From JABWBR01 sp036741235 (lineage in GTDB: Bacteria > Bacteroidota > Bacteroidia > Chitinophagales > Saprospiraceae): a stretch of DNA of 24,679 bases. Positions 1-6,331 of the stretch are shown here, piece by piece. The notes under the pieces are model-generated. The model ran no database searches. It saw nothing but the letters and a program-made list of their open reading frames with translations, and was not told the DNA's origin. The DNA lies in contig DAINSQ010000068.1 of the NCBI GenBank assembly GCA_036741235.1, positions 1 through 24,679 of the forward strand. Direction: 5' to 3'. Position 1 is the stretch's first letter. Each line of letters begins with the position of its first letter. A program made the position numbers and the translations under genes.

Positions 1-87
1 CTCTGCCGGTCGTTGAGCGGAGTCGAAACGACCGATCCCGGGCAGGCGACCGTGCGACCTCTGCCGGTCGTTGAGCGGAGTTGAAAC
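1..87. repeat. Two direct copies of a short GC-rich repeat
   Basis: Two near-identical copies of about 28 bases occur at 1-28 and 59-86, sharing the core GGTCGTTGAGCGGAG and differing by one base near the end (GTCGAAAC against GTTGAAAC). In the first copy, bases 7-14 (CGGTCGTT) pair perfectly with 27-34 (AACGACCG), giving an 8-bp stem around a 12-base loop. The second copy has lost the right arm. From memory, cores of this type recur between genes in many bacterial genomes, so this is probably a dispersed intergenic repeat and not a coding or CRISPR element. It may continue upstream of the window. Confidence 0.7.
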
Positions 88-299
88 AGGACTGTAGGAC
101 TTTAGACCGGCAGGTCCAAACCTTTGTGGTACTTAGTGCCCTCTTGGTTAGACTATTTGACTATTTGGACTGCGCGCGGGAGGATCGCCCATTTCAGGAG
201 ACGGGGGTGTGGGAGAGCTACTGTGCAACCATGCAAGCCTGGCATTTATTCCTTAAACATAAACCTGGTAAACCAACAACCCAGGAAAACGGCCGTGCT
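88..299. other. Intergenic stretch with no supported gene
   Basis: The open frames running through this stretch give low-complexity, family-less translations and continue antisense through the zinc-ribbon gene, so they are not credible. The only structure I see is an 8-base tandem duplication (GACTATTT at 151-158 and 159-166). No promoter or terminator stands out. Confidence 0.5.
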
Positions 300-1142
300 T
301 CAAGACGAAACAAGATGTATCAATTGGTACATCTTGTTCATCAATTTATACACCTTGTAATTGAGCGTTGGACCGGCATTAAAAAACGAATCATTAATAG
401 TGAGCCATTCTTTGGAAAGCTCCAGCGTATTGAATTCGGCAAACAGGCATCTTTTAGCTTTTGCAAGCGGCGCTTTCCAGTACAAACCCCGCTCTGTCAT
501 GGCGAAACCCTCCGTACAGCCTCCAAGGATACTCTGGTCGCAAATAAAATAGATACGCTCGTTTTTCTCCGGAAACAGAAAATAGCGGCCGGCGTTTTTC
601 AGGTGGTCAACGGGCATTACCAGAAAATCGGTGTAAACGGTTTCTTCTTCGCCCTGCCAATCCAGATAATCCATCACCAGAGTGTATCTGTCGATAGCCG
701 GCAGCGTATATTGCTGGTATTTCAAAACAGCCTGTGGAAGCGTAAAGGGCAATAAATCGTTGGCATAGCGAATAAAAAAATAATCGATCAGTTCGTCGAA
801 CAACCAATTCAAATGACTTTTTTGAGCAGCTGGGCGCGACGTCCAGGCTTCCTTTTTCTCCCTGATTTGTTCGGCTACCTGGTTCAAACGCCGGTGCAGC
901 ATATCGCGAAAGCCGGAAGCATATAGCTTTTCAGATAACACTTGAAATGAAATTCCCGGAAACGTAGCCGCCGCCTCCTTTTTCAGCGCATCAAAAAACA
1001 GGGCGATGAGTTGCGCTTCTACATCCCCCTTGTCGTCGACAAAAGACGGTTCCTCCTGCTGCAAGCGCAACTGCGCACCACAGAAAGGACAAAAGCGGGC
1101 ATTATCAGGCGCCGCAGAACCGCATTGACGACATATGGGCAT
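300..1142 (-). CDS. Zinc-ribbon domain protein of unknown function
   Basis: The 280-residue protein opens with a small treble-clef zinc ribbon: C4 and C7 (PICRQCG), then C18 and C21 (RFCPFCG). This short zinc-ribbon type is often found at the N terminus of bacterial membrane or regulatory proteins. The remaining residues, from about 35 onward, are soluble and mixed alpha/beta with no membrane segment, and I do not recognise a family. The ATG at 1142 is preferred because the zinc ribbon starts right after it; the frame stays open to 1232, but the extra 30 residues look unrelated. The last residues form an imperfect tandem duplication (KVYKLMN, KMYQLIH). The gene is divergent from the DUF2256 gene across about 110 bases. 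The call of a zinc-ribbon protein is firm; the function is not known. Confidence 0.75.
   Translation of the reverse strand: MPICRQCGSAAPDNARFCPFCGAQLRLQQEEPSFVDDKGDVEAQLIALFFDALKKEAAATFPGISFQVLSEKLYASGFRDMLHRRLNQVAEQIREKKEAWTSRPAAQKSHLNWLFDELIDYFFIRYANDLLPFTLPQAVLKYQQYTLPAIDRYTLVMDYLDWQGEEETVYTDFLVMPVDHLKNAGRYFLFPEKNERIYFICDQSILGGCTEGFAMTERGLYWKAPLAKAKRCLFAEFNTLELSKEWLTINDSFFNAGPTLNYKVYKLMNKMYQLIHLVSS
310..337. repeat. Perfect 10-bp inverted repeat at the gene 3' end
   Basis: ACAAGATGTA (310-319) and TACATCTTGT (328-337) are perfect complements around an 8-base loop (TCAATTGG). The element lies inside the last dozen codons of the zinc-ribbon gene on the minus strand. It could fold in the transcript as a 3'-end hairpin, but there is no clear U run after it, so I do not call it a terminator. 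Confidence 0.6.
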
Positions 1143-1256
1143 ATTCGCCGTATTAAAACCGGGCACAAGATAAAACATTCCGGCGTCAACCTTGTTTAAG
1201 CCTTCAATAATCGATCCACGGCTATCTCTCAAATCACTTTATTTTGAGTATAATCT

Positions 1257-1445
1257 ATGCCTGTGCGCCTAAAAAAATGCGATTTACCCGAAAAAACCTG
1301 TCAGACTTGCGGCAGGCCCTTCCGCTGGCGCAAAAAATGGAAAAAAAACTGGGAAGCGGTGAAATATTGCAGCGATCGTTGCCGCAACAACCGCCCTACT
1401 CATAAAAAAACGATACATGGAAGAGAACAAGCTGCAAATGAATGA
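1257..1445 (+). CDS. DUF2256 family zinc-binding mini-protein
   Basis: This 62-residue basic protein matches the DUF2256 family: KTCQTCGRPFRWRKKW followed by YCSDRC, with cysteine pairs C15/C18 and C38/C42 that probably bind one zinc ion. Family members are about 45-60 residues long and, as known to me, often sit near cryptochrome or photolyase genes; their role is unknown. No photolyase is visible here. The ATG at 1257 leaves only a few residues before the motif. The 3' end overlaps the next gene by 29 bases in another frame, which suggests co-transcription and possibly coupled translation. The family assignment is secure; no function can be given. Confidence 0.85.
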   Translation: MPVRLKKCDLPEKTCQTCGRPFRWRKKWKKNWEAVKYCSDRCRNNRPTHKKTIHGREQAANE

Positions 1446-2052
1446 AGAGGGCCATGCGAGCGAATACGCCAACTTCGCCTTCCACCCGCATAATATTCTG
1501 ATGGTGCTGGCCATTGTGGGGCTCTCCGCCATATTTGCCAGCCTGAGCGCAGCCTTTGTATACACCCGCGTACAGAGCAACTTGCCGCCGATCCGGCTTC
1601 CCAATATTTTTTTATTCAATACGGCCATTCTGTTGGCGGGAAGCGCCATGATGATCAGGGCCCGCAAAGCCTATTTGGCTGACAACACTGTTCAATATCA
1701 ACGTTCTCTCCTTTTTACGGTGTTGCTGTCCTTGTTGTTTTTGAGCCTGCAATGGGTAGGCTGGCGTACTTTGCTGGAGCAACAAATCACTATTAATACC
1801 GACAACTCTTCGTCATATCTTTATTTGATCTCCATTCTACACTTCCTGCACGTCATCGGCGGATTGCCTTTTCTGGTCGTTTTTTTATATAATGCGCATC
1901 GCTATATGAAAGAACCGGTAAGCGTTCTGGTTTATTTTTCCGACCCGGAAAAAAGGCTGCGCCTCCGATTGTTGACCATATACTGGCATTTTCTGGATTT
2001 ACTGTGGGTTTACCTCGTCTTGTTCTTTTTTATCAACTACCTGATCAGGTAG
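1417..2052 (+). CDS. Cytochrome c oxidase subunit III-like membrane protein
   Basis: This 211-residue protein has five predicted membrane helices, near residues 26-47, 66-85, 97-117, 132-160 and 185-210. It carries subunit III signatures: LHFLHVIGGLPF in the fourth helix region and YWHFLDLLWVYL in the last. Subunit III is part of the heme-copper terminal oxidase in the inner membrane and helps to stabilise the catalytic subunit. At this length it lacks the two N-terminal helices of the long mitochondrial type, as is usual in many Bacteroidota. No subunit I or II gene lies in the window, so this is a detached, possibly accessory copy. The ATG at 1417 lies inside the DUF2256 gene. An alternative is a related quinol-oxidase subunit III. 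Confidence 0.85.
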   Translation: MEENKLQMNEEGHASEYANFAFHPHNILMVLAIVGLSAIFASLSAAFVYTRVQSNLPPIRLPNIFLFNTAILLAGSAMMIRARKAYLADNTVQYQRSLLFTVLLSLLFLSLQWVGWRTLLEQQITINTDNSSSYLYLISILHFLHVIGGLPFLVVFLYNAHRYMKEPVSVLVYFSDPEKRLRLRLLTIYWHFLDLLWVYLVLFFFINYLIR

Positions 2053-2135
2053 TCCGGCAGTCTTAAAAATCGGCGAAAAATTTGGTGGGTTATATCGGTA
2101 AACGCCCCTATCTTTGTGGCGCAAAAAAAAAGCGC

Positions 2136-4370
2136 ATGCACGCCGTAGAACCGCAAGTGACTATTGAAATAGCGCAGCAACTGGGCCTGACGCCTGAAGA
2201 GTTCCAACGCATACAACAAATTATGGGCCGAATGCCCAATTTCACCGAGTTGAGCATCTTCTCCGTGATGTGGTCGGAACACTGCTCCTACAAAAATTCT
2301 ATTCTCTGGCTGAAAACCCTGCCCCGCGACGGAGAGCGCCTGCTGGTGGGCGCCGGCGAAGAAAACGCCGGACTCGTAGATATTGGCAACGGACTGGCCT
2401 GCGCTTTCAAAATTGAATCGCACAATCACCCTTCCGCTATCGAACCATATCAGGGCGCTGCCACCGGTGTTGGCGGTATTCACCGCGATATTTTCACGAT
2501 GGGCGCGCGCCCCATTGCCGCCCTCAATTCGCTGCGTTTCGGCAATCCTGAACTCAATCACACCCGGCAACTGGTGCGGGGCGTAGTCCACGGCATCGGC
2601 GATTACGGCAACTGCTTCGGGGTGCCTACCGTGGGCGGCGAAGTCTATTTTTACGACTGTTACAACCAGAATATCCTGGTCAACGCTATGTCTGCCGGTA
2701 TCGTCGAGGTAGGTAAAACCGTCTCTGCCATCGCAGAAGGCGAAGGTAACCCCGTATTTATCGTGGGCTCCGCCACCGGCAAAGACGGCATCCACGGCGC
2801 TACGTTCGCTTCCGCCGATCTTACTGAAGACTCTGCAGAAGATTTGCCCTCCGTACAGGTTGGCGACCCCTTCCAGGAGAAACTACTGCTGGAAGCTTCC
2901 CTCGAAGCCATTCAAACCGGCGCCGTTGTCGGTATGCAAGATATGGGCGCTGCGGGTATCACCTGTTCCACCTCGGAGATGAGCGCCAAAGGCCGCGTAG
3001 GCATGCGCATCGACCTCAGCAAAGTGCCTACCCGGCAATCGAATATGCGCCCCTTCGAAATCCTGTTGTCAGAAAGCCAGGAGCGTATGCTTATTGTTTG
3101 TAAAAAAGGACAAGAACAACTGCTGCTCGATGTCTTTGACAAATGGGATTTACAGTGCGCCCAAATCGGAGAGGTAGTAAACGGGGGTCGACTTGAATTT
3201 TTCTTCGAAGGCGAAAAAGTTGCCGATGTTCCCGCTGAATCGCTTGTACTGGGCGGCGGCGCGCCGGTTTACAAACGCGAATATACCAAACCTGCCTACC
3301 TGGCCCAGATCGAAAAATTCTCGCTATCTCAGGTTCCCGCGCCTGCCAATTGGGAAGCCACTGCTCGCCAACTGCTCACTTCTCCCAACCTGGTATCCAA
3401 ACGCTGGGTTTACGAGCAATACGATTCAATGGTACGCACCAATACGGTAACCACCAATCACCCCTCAGACGCAGCCATCGTGCGGGTAAAGAATACCAAA
3501 ACGGCGCTGGCGCTCACTACCGACTGCAATTCGGCCTATGTCTATGCCGATCCCTACGCAGGCGCCATGATAGCAGTGGCCGAAGCAGCCCGCAATATCG
3601 TATGTTCAGGCGGGAAACCGGTGGCAATTACCAACTGCCTGAATTTTGGCAATCCGTACAATCCGGAAGTATATTGGCAATTCGTCCACGCCATTAAAGG
3701 CATGGGCGAAGCTTGTCGCAAATTCAACACGCCGGTCACCGGCGGCAACGTTAGCTTCTATAACCAGACCGTATTGAAAGATAAAACCGAACCGGTGTAT
3801 CCCACCCCCACAATCGGTATGCTGGGCGTTCTGGACGACATCGGGATGGCCATGACTTTGTCTTTCAAAAACGTCGGCGATCAAATATATATGATCGGCA
3901 CGCCGTACAACGACCTGGGCAGCTCCGAATACCTGCGCCATGTTCACGGCATTACCTACTCTCCTGCGCCGTATTTCGATCTGAATGAGGAATACCAGGT
4001 GCAACAGGTTATTAGCAGCCTGATCGACAAACGTTGCATTGCTTCTGCTCACGATATTTCCGAGGGCGGCCTTTTCCTTACCCTGCTCGAAAGCGCAATG
4101 GCCGGTGGATTGGGTTTTGACGTTGAAACAGACGCCAATTTCAGAAAAGACGCTTACCTGTTCGGCGAAAGCCAAAGCAGGGTGGTCGTCAGCGTTAATC
4201 CTGATAACGAAGACGAACTGGTCAACCATCTCAACGCTAATAATGTTTCCTTTACCAGATTGGGTGAAGTGATTGCCCATCAACTAATTATAGACGAAGA
4301 AAATTTTGGTTCAATCGACTCATGGAAACAACATTATTTCAATTTCCTGAACGAGATTATGAGCCATTAA
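2136..4370 (+). CDS. purL: Phosphoribosylformylglycinamidine synthase subunit PurL (small type)
   Basis: PurL converts FGAR, glutamine and ATP to FGAM in de novo purine synthesis, working with PurS and PurQ as the glutaminase complex in the cytosol. The 744-residue length fits the small PurL class rather than the roughly 1300-residue fused form, so separate purS and purQ genes should exist elsewhere. Visible motifs are WSEHCSYKNS with the conserved H49, ESHNHPSAIEPYQGAATGVGG for ATP and substrate binding, and the duplicated AIRS-like halves, with QDMGAAGITCSTSEM in the first and TGGNVSFYNQ plus SAHDISEGGL in the second. The frame is open upstream to a TTG at 2082, but the ATG at 2136 gives the normal N terminus. 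It lies 83 bases after the oxidase gene on the same strand. Confidence 0.97.
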   Translation: MHAVEPQVTIEIAQQLGLTPEEFQRIQQIMGRMPNFTELSIFSVMWSEHCSYKNSILWLKTLPRDGERLLVGAGEENAGLVDIGNGLACAFKIESHNHPSAIEPYQGAATGVGGIHRDIFTMGARPIAALNSLRFGNPELNHTRQLVRGVVHGIGDYGNCFGVPTVGGEVYFYDCYNQNILVNAMSAGIVEVGKTVSAIAEGEGNPVFIVGSATGKDGIHGATFASADLTEDSAEDLPSVQVGDPFQEKLLLEASLEAIQTGAVVGMQDMGAAGITCSTSEMSAKGRVGMRIDLSKVPTRQSNMRPFEILLSESQERMLIVCKKGQEQLLLDVFDKWDLQCAQIGEVVNGGRLEFFFEGEKVADVPAESLVLGGGAPVYKREYTKPAYLAQIEKFSLSQVPAPANWEATARQLLTSPNLVSKRWVYEQYDSMVRTNTVTTNHPSDAAIVRVKNTKTALALTTDCNSAYVYADPYAGAMIAVAEAARNIVCSGGKPVAITNCLNFGNPYNPEVYWQFVHAIKGMGEACRKFNTPVTGGNVSFYNQTVLKDKTEPVYPTPTIGMLGVLDDIGMAMTLSFKNVGDQIYMIGTPYNDLGSSEYLRHVHGITYSPAPYFDLNEEYQVQQVISSLIDKRCIASAHDISEGGLFLTLLESAMAGGLGFDVETDANFRKDAYLFGESQSRVVVSVNPDNEDELVNHLNANNVSFTRLGEVIAHQLIIDEENFGSIDSWKQHYFNFLNEIMSH

Positions 4371-4406
4371 TGCAATAAAAATCTGATAATCAATCCTTTT
4401 TTGAAC

Positions 4407-5516
4407 ATGAAAAAATTAGTTTACGCATTCCTCATCGCAGCAACAGCCCTGTTGACCTGGCAATGCGCTCAGCAGAAAGGAACGGTCATAGAAGGCACCC
4501 TCAGCAATGCGCAAACCGACATGCAGGTTTTTCTCGATTATTTGATGATCGGAAAGGCCAGCAATATCCTGGGGAATACTACTATGGACGCCAACGGGCA
4601 TTTTTCCCTTGATTTCCCCGAAGGTCTTCAGGCCGGCGTTTACAACCTGCGTATAGGCGCAAAACGAATCAGCCTGGTACTCGACGGCTCTGAGAAAAAA
4701 GTGACCATAGAAGGCGACTTGAATACGCTTCAGACTTTCGATGTAAAGATCAGCGGCTCTGCTTCTTCGCAATCGCTCGCCAACGTCATGAGCGGCGTAG
4801 CCCAGCAACGTTTTGGAGCGCAGGATATCTCCAAGTTTGTCGACACAACCTCCAACCCCACTCTGGGCGCTTTTGTCGCGGCGTCAACGCTTGGCGGCAG
4901 CGCACAATTCCTGGATATCCAGAAAAAAGCCCTGCAACGCCTCGACCAACAGTCGGAATTTGCTATTGAATACGGCAAATACCTGCAAACGCTCGAAACC
5001 CAATTGCTGGCGCAGCAAGCCCAGGAACTCATCAAGGTGGGCCAACCCGCTCCCGATATCCGCATGAAGGATCCCAAAGGAAAAGAATACGCTTTGTCGG
5101 AACTCAAAGGCAAAGTGGTACTGCTCGACTTCTGGGCAAGCTGGTGCGGCCCCTGCCGCCGCGAGAATCCCAATGTGGTAAAGGTTTACGAAAAATACAA
5201 AAGTCAGGGCTTTACAGTCTTTAGCGTCTCTCTCGACGGATTGGATTCCCGCAGCATGGCTTCTATCGGCAACCAAACCCAGATTGATGCAATGATGTCG
5301 CAATCCAAGCAAAAATGGGTGGATGCTATCCAGCAGGATGGCCTTTCCTGGGAATTCCACGTGAGCGACCTCAAAAAATGGGATTCAGCACCCGCTGCCA
5401 TATACGGCGTTCGCGGCATTCCCAAAGCTTTCCTGATTGATCGCAATGGCAATATCGCAGCCGTAGGCGTCCGCGGAGCAGAACAAATCGAAGCGGAATT
5501 GCAACGGCTGTTGTAA
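4407..5516 (+). CDS. TlpA-like thioredoxin-fold lipoprotein (DUF4369-type N terminus)
   Basis: This 369-residue protein begins with a signal peptide ending in TWQC, so it is probably lipidated at C20 and faces the periplasm. Residues about 25-115 look like the beta-rich DUF4369 domain commonly fused to these proteins. A helical linker follows, then a TlpA/AhpC-TSA thioredoxin domain from about 210. The active site is WASWCGPC (C247, C250), and the cis-proline region is GVRGIPKAFLI. Such proteins reduce disulfides in the envelope or in cytochrome c maturation; the substrate here cannot be told. The ATG at 4407 is chosen over the in-frame TTG at 4401 because it gives MKK at the start of the signal peptide. 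It follows purL by 36 bases but is unlikely to share its function. Confidence 0.88.
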   Translation: MKKLVYAFLIAATALLTWQCAQQKGTVIEGTLSNAQTDMQVFLDYLMIGKASNILGNTTMDANGHFSLDFPEGLQAGVYNLRIGAKRISLVLDGSEKKVTIEGDLNTLQTFDVKISGSASSQSLANVMSGVAQQRFGAQDISKFVDTTSNPTLGAFVAASTLGGSAQFLDIQKKALQRLDQQSEFAIEYGKYLQTLETQLLAQQAQELIKVGQPAPDIRMKDPKGKEYALSELKGKVVLLDFWASWCGPCRRENPNVVKVYEKYKSQGFTVFSVSLDGLDSRSMASIGNQTQIDAMMSQSKQKWVDAIQQDGLSWEFHVSDLKKWDSAPAAIYGVRGIPKAFLIDRNGNIAAVGVRGAEQIEAELQRLL

Positions 5517-5527
5517 TAACAAGTTAG

Positions 5528-5576
5528 GCAGGGTCGAGCAGGGTCGAGTAAAATCTCACCCTCTCACCCTCACCCA
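5528..5576. repeat. Short tandem repeats at the convergent gene junction
   Basis: A 10-base unit GCAGGGTCGA occurs twice in tandem (5528-5537, 5538-5547). Right after it comes a CTCACCCTCTCACCCTCACCC tract (5555-5575), which on the minus strand is TGAG-rich and supplies the last codons (VRVRG) and the TGA stop of the RNA methylase. A related TGAGAGTG repeat lies at the end of the window. Confidence 0.65.
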
Positions 5577-6320
5577 CGTTCCGCACAATATACCCGTCGC
5601 CACGGCGGCATTCAGCGATTCAGCGCCGGCGCCCGGCCCTTTAGGTATGCTCACCCGCCAATTGATGAGCGATTCATGACCTGGGCGTATTCCAGCCCCC
5701 TCATTGCCAATTACCAGTATTCCATTAGCGGGCCATTCGAACTCAAAAGCGCTGCCGCCATGCATAAAAGCGCCAATCACCTGAGTTGATTCATATTTAT
5801 TGTGCAATTCCTGCAAAGCAATCTCCGTCGTTTGCACTCGCAAAAAAGCGCCCATTGATGCCTGCACGACCTTTGGATTAAACACATCCACGCAATCTTC
5901 GGCACAAAAAACACAGGGAATACCGAACCAATCGGCAATTCGAAGAATAGTGCCCATATTACCGGGATCCTGAATGCCGTCGATATACAGCGCTCTGGTG
6001 AATTCGGCAGGTTCAGGCCACTTGAATTTGGGAATTTGCGCCAGCAACAAAACCTGATTGGGCGTGCTAAGCGACGAAAGCTGCGCCAGCTCTCGTTCCA
6101 GTACAATCGTCATCTCAATATCGTTGCGATTGCGCAACAAACCGGCGTTTGCCGTAGCCCAGGCTTCTATGCAAAAAAGCTGATCAATAACAATAGCCGA
6201 TTGGGAAAGCATCTCGCGAGCCATTTTATCTCCCTCAACCACGAAAATGTCATACTTTTGCCTAAACTTTTTCAGTTGCAGGGATTTTACAAACTTGATC
6301 GTATTTTTGGAAATTGCCAT
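5556..6320 (-). CDS. TrmH/SpoU-family RNA 2'-O-methyltransferase
   Basis: This 254-residue SPOUT-class methyltransferase would transfer a methyl group from S-adenosylmethionine to a ribose 2'-OH of rRNA or tRNA. Residues 1-100 are the substrate-binding L30e-like region (KFVKSLQLKKFR, then IFVVEGDKM). The catalytic domain shows motif 1 as DGIQDPGNMGTILRIADW (N121, R127), motif 2 as LVIGNEGAGI (E207), and motif 3 as VSIPKGPGAGAESLNAAVA (S235, N237). These motifs form the knotted SAM site. The family includes RlmB and TsnR types; the exact target nucleotide cannot be assigned. The ATG at 6320 is used because the preceding TTG adds only two residues. The C terminus runs into a TGAG-type repeat. 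The gene is divergent from the TamA-like gene with an 11-base gap. Confidence 0.9.
   Translation of the reverse strand: MAISKNTIKFVKSLQLKKFRQKYDIFVVEGDKMAREMLSQSAIVIDQLFCIEAWATANAGLLRNRNDIEMTIVLERELAQLSSLSTPNQVLLLAQIPKFKWPEPAEFTRALYIDGIQDPGNMGTILRIADWFGIPCVFCAEDCVDVFNPKVVQASMGAFLRVQTTEIALQELHNKYESTQVIGAFMHGGSAFEFEWPANGILVIGNEGAGIRPGHESLINWRVSIPKGPGAGAESLNAAVATGILCGTWVRVRG
6302..6309 (+). promoter_or_regulatory. Candidate -7 promoter element for the TamA-like gene
   Basis: TATTTTTG matches the Bacteroidota consensus TAnnTTTG exactly and ends 22 bases before the ATG at 6332, which would give a leader of about 15 bases. It lies inside the N-terminal codons of the oppositely oriented RNA methylase. 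A TTG at 6276-6278 could be the -33 element, but the spacing of 23 is long. Confidence 0.4.
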
Positions 6321-6331
6321 TTGCAAACATT

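Noticed and set aside
1..87. Possible CRISPR repeat
   Set aside because: Only two copies, a single 30-base interval, and no cas genes.
81..755. Open frame of 224 codons on the plus strand
   Set aside because: It runs antisense through the zinc-ribbon gene, has no recognisable domain and a composition unlike a folded protein.
2123..2131. A9 run just before the purL ATG as a frameshift or switch site
   Set aside because: It lies in the untranslated leader if the ATG at 2136 is correct, so slippage would not change the protein.
2037..2795. Long minus-strand frame antisense to purL
   Set aside because: purL is certain; the antisense product is a shadow with no family features.
3606..4283. Another minus-strand frame antisense to purL
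   Set aside because: A by-product of purL codon use; no start context or domain.
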